Source of the DNA: Prado023 sp963736425
GTDB lineage: Bacteria; Actinomycetota; Actinomycetes; S36-B12; CAIYMF01
Direction of reading: 5' to 3'
Length of the DNA stretch: 64,000 nucleotides
Assembly (NCBI GenBank): GCA_963736425.1
Contig: CAVTOX010000005.1
Location: forward strand, 1-64,000
Under the pieces are notes generated by a model. It made no database searches. It saw only the letters and a program-made list of their open reading frames with translations, and had not been told where the DNA came from. Both the position numbers and the translations under genes were made by a program. The stretch's first letter is position 1. Every line of letters starts with the position of its first letter. This document shows positions 1-8,129 of this stretch, in pieces.

Positions 1-474
1 TCGCCTACCAACGAACTCACCCAATCGGCAAGACGTTGTGTTGCGGGACAAGGTCGGCTGCTCCCCCGAGGCCGGCGCTCCTCCGTGGGACATGTGTGGT
101 GCGACACCGACCCACGACCTATCACGAAGCCCAACGAGAACTTCTAATCCGGTCCGAGCGCAGCCGCCGGGCTGCCGGAGCCGGCGTTCTATGTGGGGGA
201 TGCGCAACCGGATCGTCCTCGGCTTCCTCCTCGTCGAGACCTTTGCCCGCGTGATCACCCTGCTGCGCTACTACCGCCGCGACGAGACCGCAGCCGCCAC
301 GTTCACCCATCCGGCGGGCACCTGAACCGCTCACCTCAGTCGATCGGCCTCCACCCGCGTCCAGCTGCGGGTCAAGCATCTCAGGTTCGCTGCAGCGTCT
401 ATCTGGGCGTTGAAGTCTGCGTGGAAGCGCGCGCTTCGCGGCGATGTGGGTCACCTGGCCCCGTGATGCGGGCC
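1..474. other. No recognisable gene
   Basis: I see no protein family, RNA gene or repeat here. Several overlapping open frames exist, but they are arginine- and proline-rich, as expected of random high-GC frames. One short plus-strand frame ending near 325 contains a hydrophobic stretch, but it has no ribosome binding site and no recognisable homology. Confidence 0.4.
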
Positions 475-882
475 TCACGCCTGGAGTCGCTCGGTGGGCT
501 GTCCGGTGATGCCAGCGATGAGCTCGAAGTCCTTGTCGAGGTGCAGAACGGTCAGCCCGGCCAACTCGGCGGTGGCGGCGATGAGCACGTCGGGGATGGA
601 GGGCGCGCGGTGCTGGCCCTGGCCAGCGAGCACCAACTGGACCTCGACGGCCCGGTCCTCGATCGCCGGCGTGAGGTACTCCACCGGCATCGCCGAGAGC
701 GGCGGGACGGCGAACATCGACCGGGCGTCCTTCCCGCTGCGAGCTGAGTAGCCGACCTCAAGCCGGGTCACGGTCGTGATCCGCACCAGACCCCGCTCGA
801 TCCGCTGTGCCCACAACTCCGCGTCCGGGCTGTCGCCCAGGCGGACCAGCGCCGACTTGTCGATCAGCCAGATCAGTGCCAC
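475..882 (-). CDS. vapC: VapC-type PIN-domain ribonuclease toxin
   Basis: A 135-residue PIN-domain protein, the usual length for VapC toxins, which are Mg-dependent endoribonucleases that block translation. The acidic catalytic set is visible: Asp8 in the N-terminal LIDKSAL strand, Glu42 in TRLEVGYSAR, Asp98 in SIPDVLIAATAE, and Asp116 and Asp118 in HLDKDFE. The start is GTG at 882, overlapping the stop of the upstream antitoxin by 10 bases, which is the usual translational coupling of vapBC operons. The RNA target cannot be told from sequence. Family assignment is firm. The start could lie a few codons downstream, but no better candidate precedes the first catalytic Asp. Confidence 0.9.
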   Translation of the reverse strand: MALIWLIDKSALVRLGDSPDAELWAQRIERGLVRITTVTRLEVGYSARSGKDARSMFAVPPLSAMPVEYLTPAIEDRAVEVQLVLAGQGQHRAPSIPDVLIAATAELAGLTVLHLDKDFELIAGITGQPTERLQA

Positions 883-1094
883 GCGGCACCCATCACCTGC
901 GGATCGGCCAGGTCCCCGGCCACCTCGGCGAACACACGCAGGTCGGCTGCCGACACCGCCTCCGCCGAGGTTGAGGCGTCCGCCGCGAGCCGGCGACGGA
1001 TGTACTCCACACGCGACAGGCCCAGACGCGCCGCGTGCGCGTCGACCCGCGCCAGAACCGCCTCGGGCACGTCGCGAACCAGAACGTCTGCCAT
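873..1094 (-). CDS. vapB: VapB-type antitoxin
   Basis: A 73-residue protein directly upstream of vapC. Residues 1-40 look like a ribbon-helix-helix DNA-binding domain: the beta strand MADVLVRDVP is followed by helices ending in SRVEYIRRRLAADA. The acidic, Ala-rich C-terminus is the part that would wrap the toxin. The ATG at 1094 follows a strong GGAGGT Shine-Dalgarno by a normal spacing on the minus strand. Longer upstream frames are ruled out because they would run antisense through other sequence. VapB proteins normally repress their own operon, and a perfect inverted repeat lies just upstream at 1107-1122. Confidence 0.85.
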   Translation of the reverse strand: MADVLVRDVPEAVLARVDAHAARLGLSRVEYIRRRLAADASTSAEAVSAADLRVFAEVAGDLADPQVMGAAWH

Positions 1095-1106
1095 CAGACC
1101 ACCTCC

Positions 1107-1122
1107 GATATCAAAAGATATC
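1107..1122 (-). promoter_or_regulatory. Inverted repeat, probable VapB operator
   Basis: Perfect palindrome GATATC-AAAA-GATATC, 13 bases upstream of the vapB start and next to its Shine-Dalgarno. It is strikingly A/T-rich against the high-GC background. Position and symmetry fit autoregulation by the ribbon-helix-helix antitoxin. This is inference from symmetry and location. Confidence 0.6.
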
Positions 1123-1491
1123 ATGACGCGGTCTGCTGCGGTCATCACCACCGAGCTCAGTCCGTAGCCAGCAGCCTGGGATGCTCGCCCGACAGGCGGC
1201 GAAGGGACGCAAGTCCCCGGCGTGGTCGCTCGGGTTGCACGGCAACGCTCGCTCATGCCGATAAGCGGTCGTGGGCGGACGACCTGCCCTTCGGGACATC
1301 CGCACCAGTCCGCCGCGAACATGCTGGGGATCAGCAACCCATGATGCGCGCAGTGACAGGTCGCCTGGGCGCAGCGCGGTGCCCGGGCCCGGACTTTGGG
1401 TACACCGGCTACTGCAGTATGGGCAGGCTGCCCGCCGATCGTAGAGCGCAAGGCTCGGGGTGCGGAAGCGCCGTGGCCCCGTACTCGAAGG
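1123..1491. other. No gene recognised between vapBC and haloperoxidase remnant
   Basis: The plus-strand frame here is open and joins the haloperoxidase remnant downstream, but its translation is Arg/Cys-rich and shows none of the N-terminal helices expected of that family. It probably marks the point at which the 5' half of the enzyme gene was lost. I see no hairpin or promoter that I can support. Confidence 0.4.
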
Positions 1492-2294
1492 CCCCCGCTC
1501 CCGGGATCTGGCAGCCGCCGGCAACGGGCATGGCCCTGTACTGGCTCGGCTTCGTCAAGCCCGTCATCGACGTCAGGCCCGTCAAGGTCGATGGTCCCGA
1601 CGCGCTCACCAGTGCCGCCTACACGCGGGACTACGAGGAGGTGCGCAAGGCCGGCGAGCTCAACGCGCCCCTCACCGATCGAACCCAAGAACAGACCGAC
1701 ATCGCCAAGTTCTTCGCCAACAACCCGGTCCCCATGTACCGCGGCGCCCTGTGCGACCTGCTCGAGACTGAGCCGATGGAGCTGGTGGCCAAGACGCGGC
1801 TCTTCGCACAGATCGACGCCGCCGTTGTCACCACGTTCATCCAGACGTGGCGGCTGAAGTACGAGGTGGGCTTCTGGCGGCCGGTCCAGGCGATCGCCGG
1901 CGCCCTGACTGACGGCAACCCGGCGACCAACCCACACCTGGGGACCGTGCCGTGGGCTCCGCTCGTCGCCAATCCTGCATACTCCGAATACACCAGCGGC
2001 CACGGGTCGGCGACCTCACCGTTCGCACAGGTGCTCCGCCGGACCCTCGGGGACCACACCACGCTGGTGCTCAAGGCCGGTGCACTGACGCGGACCTACA
2101 CCTCACTGACGGCGCTCGAGCATGATGCTCTGAACGCCCGGATCTGGGGTGGACTCCACTTCCGGACCGCAATGGCGGATACCTACGACCAGGGCCATCG
2201 GACCGCGAACCGGGTGATGCGGGCGAGCGCCGGGCGCGGGGGTTGGTGGGACGGTCATTACGACGATCATGACCACGGTGATAGCGACGAATGA
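1492..2294 (+). pseudogene. Vanadium-dependent haloperoxidase / PAP2-family, C-terminal part only
   Basis: About 265 residues match the C-terminal half of secreted bacterial vanadium haloperoxidase-like proteins (PAP2 fold). Visible features are the PGIWQPP segment at the start of the core, the RPVQAI segment, the phosphate/vanadate-binding YTSGHGSA motif, and the later ARIWGGLHFRTA helix, followed by a His/Asp-rich tail. Intact homologues are about 400-450 residues with a signal peptide and an N-terminal helical half, and none of that can be found upstream in any frame. The open frame continues 5' to 1035 but overlaps vapB and reads as noise. I therefore call it a 5'-truncated remnant. A start inside the core would lack secretion and half the fold. 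Confidence 0.7.
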
Positions 2295-2346
2295 TCCGGA
2301 GCCGGCCCGCACAACGAAGGGCCGCCCGGAGTCGGGATGGACCTTC

Positions 2347-2387
2347 ACATGAGGTGATCAGCCGCCTCCGGGCCGATCACCTCATGT
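2347..2387. terminator. Bidirectional hairpin between convergent genes
   Basis: Perfect 13-base-pair stem, ACATGAGGTGATC paired with GATCACCTCATGT, with a 15-base loop. It lies between the ends of the plus-strand haloperoxidase remnant and the minus-strand cupin gene. There is no clear T-tract, which is common for high-GC actinobacterial terminators. Confidence 0.6.
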
Positions 2388-2505
2388 ACCTGTTCGACCG
2401 GTATTCGTTCTCATGGGACTGGCAGCTCTGCCCGTCGTCCCGATCGTGGCCGCCGCGGCGACCCACCAGACTGGAGCGAAGGCAGTGCGCAGGTCCGGGC
2501 TCTCG

Positions 2506-2868
2506 CTACTCCGACGCCCGGCCCCAGACGTGGGCACCGCCCCAGTCGATCGCCTCGACGGGATCGTCGCCGACCACCCATGCGTCGTGTCCGGGCGGCA
2601 GCACATGCACGTCCCCAGGCACGGCCTCGAACGCAGTTCCGTCTGCCATCTGGCCGGCGATCCTCCCGGAGATCACGTACTGGAAATGGGGCGCCTCGCA
2701 GAGCTCGGTCCCTGTCGTCGGCTTGACATGCTCTGACCACCGCCAACCCGGCTGGAGGGTGATGCGCAGCACCTTCCCACCGCCGATGGCGACGATCTCG
2801 CCGCGCCCCAAGGGGAATTCCAGCACCTCGTCGGGCGCCGCGAAGTTCTTGAACTCAGCACTTGCCAT
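2506..2868 (-). CDS. Small cupin-domain protein
   Basis: A 120-residue single-domain cupin. The central beta barrel carries the motif-1-like stretch GWRWSEHVKP, the PHFQYVISGRIAGQM strand pair and the motif-2-like PGDVHVLPPGHDAWV, typical of the small cupins that bind a metal through His and Glu. Function is unknown. Such proteins are often sugar isomerases, dioxygenases or small-molecule sensors. The start at 2868 follows AAGGAG by seven bases. The longer frame adds 31 residues without homology. The first 35 codons and the upstream leader are duplicated about 1.2 kb away (3960-4186), see that entry. Confidence 0.75.
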   Translation of the reverse strand: MASAEFKNFAAPDEVLEFPLGRGEIVAIGGGKVLRITLQPGWRWSEHVKPTTGTELCEAPHFQYVISGRIAGQMADGTAFEAVPGDVHVLPPGHDAWVVGDDPVEAIDWGGAHVWGRASE

Positions 2869-2937
2869 CGCAGTCTCCTTGTCCTCGTTGTCCTCGCCGA
2901 TCTGTCGGGAGGCGGGCCTCGCTCCAGCGTCGGCTTG

Positions 2938-2998
2938 GCAGCGAGGCCCGCTCGTCGGCACCTACCCAGTGGGCCCGCGCGCATACGTGTCGTGGTGC
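2938..2998. repeat. Duplicated cupin upstream region, copy A
   Basis: Diverged repeat of the segment at 4126-4186. Both share the strings CCTACCCAGTG and GCATACGTGTCGTGGTG in the same order and spacing. It lies upstream of the intact cupin gene and so probably contains its promoter. Confidence 0.65.
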
Positions 2999-3072
2999 CG
3001 GCTCGTGAGGGCCGCGGGTCAGGAAACGTGAAACCCAGGCGCCGCGGACCGGTGCGGCAGACCGGAACGTGG

Positions 3073-3111
3073 TCGGTCTGCCACCCCAACAGGACCGGAG
3101 TGGCAGACCGA
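3073..3111 (-). terminator. Hairpin terminator after secreted-protein gene
   Basis: Perfect 12-base-pair inverted repeat, TCGGTCTGCCAC paired with GTGGCAGACCGA, beginning 15 bases beyond the stop of the minus-strand gene that ends at 3126. No T-tract is visible. Confidence 0.6.
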
Positions 3112-3125
3112 TGCGTGCGGTGAGG

Positions 3126-3929
3126 TCAGACCAGGGAAGCGCACTGACCGATCGCGTGACCGCCAACGACGTTGACGCTGCCGGGAATGAAACCTCCGGA
3201 CACGCCCGGGGTCAGGCCCATGCAGATGAGGTTCCGTCCGATCGTGTTGCGAACGACGTATACGGCGCCGGAGGCGTCCGGGTGATCCTCAGTCAGCGTG
3301 ATGTGGATCAGCGTCGCGTTCCCGCCAACAGAGTTGAAGAGCACGCCGAGCCAGTCGGTGGTCTGCCCGGCCACCGTGAGGTTACGGTCGATGGTGTTGT
3401 TCTTGACGGACCAAGGAATCGGGCCGCCCCCGCCGAGCAGCGTGACGTTTCCGTTGACTTTGATGCCGTTCAGCAGAACGAGGTCCGCGCCCAGGGCAGT
3501 CACGTTGCCCTTGACCAGGATGGTGGATACCCCATCGGGCGGCTCGATGCACGGATGTCCCGTCTTGAGCGGACTTCCATCAGGGTTGAAGTAGTCGGGC
3601 TGGCAGCCCAGACCGAGGGTCGAGCCGGGAGCCGCGGTGACGTTGTGTCCGACGGTGATCGTCGAGGGCGCGCTTTGCGCGTCGAGGCTGCCGCCGGTCC
3701 TGACATCCACGTTCCCGGCGACGTTGATCCCCGCATTGGCCGGTACGGAGCACGCGCCCCGGACTGTGATGCTGGCGTAGTTCCCTGATGGGATCTCACC
3801 ACCAGTGCACGTGTAGCCCCTCGGAGTCCCCTTGCTGGACACGGCTGCCATCGCCGGCGTACCGGAGAACACGAGACCTGCGGCAACGAGAACCGTCGCC
3901 AGAACCCAATGCCGCCTGGCAGTCCTCAT
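3126..3929 (-). CDS. Secreted repeat-rich protein, likely beta-helix-like
   Basis: About 267 residues with a clear Sec signal peptide: a basic start MRTARRH, a hydrophobic core, and a likely cleavage after TPAMA near residue 29. The mature part is built of short repeated strands rich in Gly, Asn and Val, such as GINVAGNVDV, TILVKGNVTAL, GIKVNGNVTLL, NTIDRNLTVAG and NTIGRNLICMG. These resemble stacked turns of a right-handed beta-helix or a bactofilin-like fold. Six Cys are present. No catalytic motif is recognised. ATG 3929 is preferred over GTG 3935 because GAGGGG sits at a normal distance only from the former. It lies between an intact cupin gene and its broken duplicate. Function unknown. 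Confidence 0.7.
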   Translation of the reverse strand: MRTARRHWVLATVLVAAGLVFSGTPAMAAVSSKGTPRGYTCTGGEIPSGNYASITVRGACSVPANAGINVAGNVDVRTGGSLDAQSAPSTITVGHNVTAAPGSTLGLGCQPDYFNPDGSPLKTGHPCIEPPDGVSTILVKGNVTALGADLVLLNGIKVNGNVTLLGGGGPIPWSVKNNTIDRNLTVAGQTTDWLGVLFNSVGGNATLIHITLTEDHPDASGAVYVVRNTIGRNLICMGLTPGVSGGFIPGSVNVVGGHAIGQCASLV

Positions 3930-3959
3930 CAGCACTGCCCCTCTTTCGCTGTCCGCGTC

Positions 3960-4067
3960 CCCCGGGGCACATTCCCAGCCCCGATGGTGACGACCTCACC
4001 CCGTCCCATCGGGAAGCTTCGGAACCTCATCGGGTGACGCGAACTTGCTGATCTCCTCATTGGCCAT
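3960..4067 (-). pseudogene. Broken N-terminal duplicate of the cupin gene
   Basis: Starting at ATG 4067, the reading MANEEISKFASPDEVPKLP parallels the start of the intact cupin (MASAEFKNFAAPDEVLEFP). After one extra base the next frame continues MGRGEVVTIGAGNV, matching LGRGEIVAIGGGKV. Similarity ends near 3960, just upstream of the secreted-protein gene. A Shine-Dalgarno-like GGAGA is retained. This is a decayed partial copy: about 35 of 120 codons remain, with a frameshift and many substitutions, so here decay rather than sequencing error is the better reading. Confidence 0.75.
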
Positions 4068-4125
4068 TGCATTCTCCATCTCTCGGCATCGTGTCGGGGA
4101 GGGGGCTCGCTGACGCGTCCCCGTC

Positions 4126-4186
4126 GCAGTGAGACCCGCTCATGAGGCGCCTACCCAGTGCGCCGCATGGCATACGTGTCGTGGTG
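4126..4186. repeat. Duplicated cupin upstream region, copy B
   Basis: Partner of 2938-2998. It shares CCTACCCAGTG (one mismatch at the left edge) and GCATACGTGTCGTGGTG with identical order. It sits upstream of the broken cupin copy on the minus strand and runs into the region before the HTH-membrane gene. Confidence 0.65.
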
Positions 4187-4298
4187 GTGGGCAGCCGATA
4201 TCTCCACGACGAGTTCGCCCCCAAGCCCCGGGATCGCGTGCACATCGGTGCCCCCGAGGGAGGATCGCCCTGGCCGGCGTCGCTACTGCTGGGTGGGG

Positions 4299-4889
4299 AT
4301 GCGCAGAAGCGACGCCGCGGTTCGCGGCGCCCGTGCCGAATTGGTGAACACCCTTCGCGAGGCCTCGAGGCAGGGCCTCACCCAGGCGCAGATCGCGCAG
4401 CTGATCGGGCGCAGCCAGCCCGAGGTGTCCCGTCTGCTGCGCTTCCACGGGCTTGCGCTCGTGGTCGTCGGGTCGCTGCTGGTCAGCGACCTGGAGCGCA
4501 GCCCCGCACACACAATCGTCGCGGTCGTCGGCGGCATCGTCGGATACGCGTTCGGCGCCTACCGGGCGCGCACGACCTACGTCGCCGCGGTGCCGGCCCA
4601 CAAGGGCGTGATCCTGCGCTACAGCCTGGAGTCGTTCGCCGCACTCGGCCTGCTGATCGTCATCAAGCTCGTAGCCGAGCAGAACCTGCTGCCCGACGGC
4701 GACATCTTCCGCATCATCATCGCCTCCAAGGTGGCCGGCACCTTCGCCGACTTCATCGAGTCCATCGACAGCGTGCCCAGGGACGCCATCAGCGCGGTGG
4801 ATTCCCAGCGCGACAAGTACGCCATGAAGCTGCTCAAGCACGTCAGCCGCGCCAAGACGACCTCGTTCGGTACCAAGCCAGTGTATTGA
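4299..4889 (+). CDS. HTH domain fused to small membrane protein
   Basis: About 196 residues in two unlike parts. Residues 1-50 form a helix-turn-helix: the helix ARAELVNTLREAS is followed by LTQAQIAQLIGRSQPEVSRL, a pattern usual in small actinobacterial DNA-binding proteins. From about residue 51 the sequence turns abruptly into a membrane protein with about three hydrophobic segments (LALVVVGSLLV, IVAVVGGIVGYAFGAY, FAALGLLIVIKLVAE), then a charged cytoplasmic tail ending FGTKPVY. The N-part normally continues after SRLLRFHG, so the junction looks like a deletion that fused two genes in frame. A long upstream extension to 4158 is possible but reads as noise and overlaps the duplicated repeat. 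Role unknown. Confidence 0.6.
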   Translation: MRRSDAAVRGARAELVNTLREASRQGLTQAQIAQLIGRSQPEVSRLLRFHGLALVVVGSLLVSDLERSPAHTIVAVVGGIVGYAFGAYRARTTYVAAVPAHKGVILRYSLESFAALGLLIVIKLVAEQNLLPDGDIFRIIIASKVAGTFADFIESIDSVPRDAISAVDSQRDKYAMKLLKHVSRAKTTSFGTKPVY

Positions 4890-5037
4890 GCGCCTGGAGC
4901 TGGGGGCAGCCATGGCCAACCGGACCGAGGTTCGCGCGAACCACCTGCTCGACCGTGCCGCCTCTGACCTGCGTCGATATAGGCCACGCCGTGCCATCTG
5001 CGGAGGCATCTTCCGCGCAGGGCGGGACGCCCGCTGG

Positions 5038-8010
5038 TCAGCCCACAGAACCGTCGGAGAACATCACCGCCACGATCTCGTGACCACCCACCTGGACTGT
5101 CACCGATCCGTTCCGCACCACAGTGAGCGGGGCCACCACGCCCTCGGCCAGGTTGACCTGCGCGGCGCGGGAGAACCGGCGCAACGGCTGCACCCGCAGC
5201 GCGATCGGCTCGGAGGAGCTGTTGTGGCCGCGCACGAGCCACCCGCGGCCGTCCTCGGTCTCCTTGACCGCACTGACGACGAACTCGGCCGGCGACGTCG
5301 AGACGAACGAGCCCGAGGCCGGGATCTCCCCGCCATGGATCGCCGTCTCCACCGCACGCAGGCTGGCCTGGAACGCGTAGGCGGCGTCGCGCGACTCCGA
5401 CCAGTGACCCTCGTGCGGGATGATCGAGTAGTCGAAGGACCAGCTGCCTGGAACCTGCGCTCCGGGGGTCTCGTAGGCGGGACCGGCATGTCCCTGGCGG
5501 ACTGGCATGTCATCTCGGGACAGCCAGCCGACGCAGCGCAGCAACGTGAGCGCGATCTCCGTGGTGCTGCCGTCGGCCCCGGGCAGCACCTGCACCTCCG
5601 GCAGGCCCCGGTTCGCGATGGTCAGGCCGACCTGCCCGTCGGAGATGTCGGTGAAGGCGCGCTGGGGGACCTCCGGCCGGGGATCCTCCACCCAGTCCGC
5701 GCCCTTCTCCGGCACGCCGACCGGGCGGCGGACGACATCGAAGTGGCTGTCGTGGTCAGCCTCGTCAACGACGATCGGCGCGGCGAAGTGCACTCGAAGC
5801 CTGTGGTCCTGGGCTGTGTTGTCCACCTCGGTTCGCACGTCGATGCGACCCACGCCCGGGGGCAGCGAGACCTGGCTGACGATAGGGATCGTCACGCGCT
5901 TCGACGACCGGCTCTGCCGATCGGCACCGATCCCTTCGGGGACGCGGAGCTCGTAGGCGATCTCCATGGACGGCACGGGCCGGTCACGGTAGGCCTTCAC
6001 CGACACGACTTTGGCCTCGAGCAGGGCGTCGTTGGCTGGCGGTGAGTAGTTGTACTCGTCCCCGGCGTCCCCGCCGTCGACGAACCGGTTGAGCCCGGGG
6101 TAGACCACGCCGGTGCCCTTGTTCGTCACTGTGAGAGTGCCGTCAGCGCGCGCGAGCTCGACGACGAACAGGTCGTTCTCGATCCGGAACGGTGGCTTGG
6201 TCTCCTCGCCACGGCTGAGCACGTCCAGAACCCGGCTGCCAAGCTCGGACTGTGCCAGGCGCATGCCCACCGGAAGCAGGGGCTTGATCAGGGGATGCAG
6301 CGTGGCGGCGGGACCGGTCTCGGGGGCCGGCAGCGCGCGCACCCACAGCGTCCGCCACCCCAGGGCGGGGACCTCGGGGCTGACGAACCGGATGGTCGAG
6401 GCCTTCGGGGTGTGGGCCAGCACGTGGAACCCGGTGACCGAGGGATCGGCCTCGAACCGGGCGATGTCATCCTCGGCCTGGTGCCATTGGGCGACGTTCG
6501 GCTGCCCCTCGTCGTCCAGGATGGCTCGGATGGTCACCGTGTCCCCCTCACGGGTCACGCTCACGCTGGTCAGGGCAGCCCCGGCGACCCGCCCCTCGCT
6601 GACCGCGCCGATGGTGTCGCGGAGCTCCCCGGGTCGCAGCATGAGGTTCGCGAGCTCCTCATGCTGGCCGCCGACGAACTCGTAGGCGATCGACGTACCC
6701 TCCCCGTTCACCAGTTCGAAGGCCTCGACCTCCTCGGGGAGCTTCAGCGCCACATCCACCAGGTCCTGGCGCGCGAACGACAGCGGGTTGAACAGCACGA
6801 GGCCGGACACCGCACCGTCGGCGGACGTGTCCACAGCCGATGCGATGGCCTGCAGCGCCTGCAGGGAGATCTCGTCGGCGATCTGGTCGGCCTGGTCGAA
6901 CCGCGGGAGCATCTCGTCGTGCACCTGGTCGATGGAGCAGCCGCAGATGGAGTCGTGCGGATGGTTCTCCATCAGGATCCGCCAGGCCTGGCGCAGCAGC
7001 GGGGCCACGTTCCAGATGCGGTTCGACGCGATCGCGTCCGGCGTGGTCAAGGACTTGTCCACGGTGATCATGCGCTCGGCGAACACGCTGAACGGCTCGG
7101 CCCACTTCTCCAGCAGGGTCTCGCTGGCGTGGTTGCGCTGCTTGATCCACATGCGGGCGGACAGGACTCCGGGGAGCAGGTGCGAGTTGCTGCACTCCCG
7201 CAGCTCACCGGTGAGGACCGGAAGGTCGCCCTCCAGCTGCGCGACCTGGTCCATGACGAGGGCGACGTAGTCCGGCAGCGTCGAATGGACCAGCCGCAGG
7301 TCGGGCAGGTGCGCGTTCGCGTGGGCGAGCGTGCCCGAGGTGTGGGGCGAGGGTTCCATGTGGTCGGTGCCCAGCATGAGCAGGTGGTCGGTCACCGCTG
7401 AGTGCGCGGCCAGCTTCGCGCCCTCGATGACGACCTGGGTGGTGAACGTCTCGGCGTTGTGCACCGGCAGGTTGGCACCGTTGCCGTAGCTGTTGCGCAG
7501 GTAGGCCAGCAGCACCCTCGATCCGTCCGGGGAGTCCCACCAGAGCTCGGTGGGAAGGTCGCCGACACCGCGCCACAGGCAGGCCGTCTCGATCCCGAAC
7601 CCCCTGAGCATCTGGGGCACCTGCCCGTGGTTGCCGAACGGATCCGGGCTGTACCCGACCGGCATCTTCGGGCCGAACTTCCGTGCCGTCCTCGCGCCCT
7701 CCAGCAGATTGCGGATCTGCGCCTCGGGGCTGACCAGGAACATGTCGGAGAGGATGTGCCAGGGTCCGATCAGGATCCGCCCGGACTCGATGTGCGCGCG
7801 CAGGACCACCTCCTTCTCGGGGCGCATCTGCAGGTAGTCGTCCAGCACGATGGTCTGGCCGTCGAGCATGAAGTACAGGTACTCGGGATCCTCGTCGAGG
7901 ATGTCGAGCAGCTTGTCGATCATGTGGACGAGCTTCAGACGGAACTGCTGGAACGTCAGGTACCACTCGCGGTCCCAATGGGTGTGCGAGATGACGTGGA
8001 GCGTCTGCAC
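5038..8010 (-). CDS. Alpha-mannosidase, glycoside hydrolase family 38
   Basis: A cytoplasmic GH38 enzyme of 990 residues, a typical length, with no signal peptide. The N-terminal catalytic domain opens with the zinc motif HTHWDREW (His11 and Asp13 as ligands). The nucleophile Asp123 lies in GYSPDPFGNHG, and NHPHDSICGCSIDQVHDEM is the conserved helix before the long beta-rich C-terminal region. It should release alpha-linked mannose from oligosaccharides. I chose GTG 8010 because AGGAG precedes it by five bases and homologues begin just before HVISHTHWD. Frames to 8034 or 8082 are less likely and would crowd the divergent VOC gene. No frameshift occurs over 3 kb. The neighbours give no pathway context. 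Confidence 0.95.
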   Translation of the reverse strand: MQTLHVISHTHWDREWYLTFQQFRLKLVHMIDKLLDILDEDPEYLYFMLDGQTIVLDDYLQMRPEKEVVLRAHIESGRILIGPWHILSDMFLVSPEAQIRNLLEGARTARKFGPKMPVGYSPDPFGNHGQVPQMLRGFGIETACLWRGVGDLPTELWWDSPDGSRVLLAYLRNSYGNGANLPVHNAETFTTQVVIEGAKLAAHSAVTDHLLMLGTDHMEPSPHTSGTLAHANAHLPDLRLVHSTLPDYVALVMDQVAQLEGDLPVLTGELRECSNSHLLPGVLSARMWIKQRNHASETLLEKWAEPFSVFAERMITVDKSLTTPDAIASNRIWNVAPLLRQAWRILMENHPHDSICGCSIDQVHDEMLPRFDQADQIADEISLQALQAIASAVDTSADGAVSGLVLFNPLSFARQDLVDVALKLPEEVEAFELVNGEGTSIAYEFVGGQHEELANLMLRPGELRDTIGAVSEGRVAGAALTSVSVTREGDTVTIRAILDDEGQPNVAQWHQAEDDIARFEADPSVTGFHVLAHTPKASTIRFVSPEVPALGWRTLWVRALPAPETGPAATLHPLIKPLLPVGMRLAQSELGSRVLDVLSRGEETKPPFRIENDLFVVELARADGTLTVTNKGTGVVYPGLNRFVDGGDAGDEYNYSPPANDALLEAKVVSVKAYRDRPVPSMEIAYELRVPEGIGADRQSRSSKRVTIPIVSQVSLPPGVGRIDVRTEVDNTAQDHRLRVHFAAPIVVDEADHDSHFDVVRRPVGVPEKGADWVEDPRPEVPQRAFTDISDGQVGLTIANRGLPEVQVLPGADGSTTEIALTLLRCVGWLSRDDMPVRQGHAGPAYETPGAQVPGSWSFDYSIIPHEGHWSESRDAAYAFQASLRAVETAIHGGEIPASGSFVSTSPAEFVVSAVKETEDGRGWLVRGHNSSSEPIALRVQPLRRFSRAAQVNLAEGVVAPLTVVRNGSVTVQVGGHEIVAVMFSDGSVG

Positions 8011-8129
8011 GGGGTCTCCTGCTGCGGGGGTCATGAGTTCGTCCCGAGGGCTCCCTGCAGCGCTGAAGTGTGAAGGTTGCACCGGAATACTATGGCGCTC
8101 CCGACGGTCCCTACGGACAGGCAGCCACC

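Noticed and set aside
36..325. Short open frames at the window start with a hydrophobic stretch
   Set aside because: No ribosome binding site, overlapping alternatives in all frames, and no recognisable homology.
1035..1491. N-terminal extension of the haloperoxidase frame
   Set aside because: It overlaps vapB and its operator, and its translation shows no haloperoxidase features.
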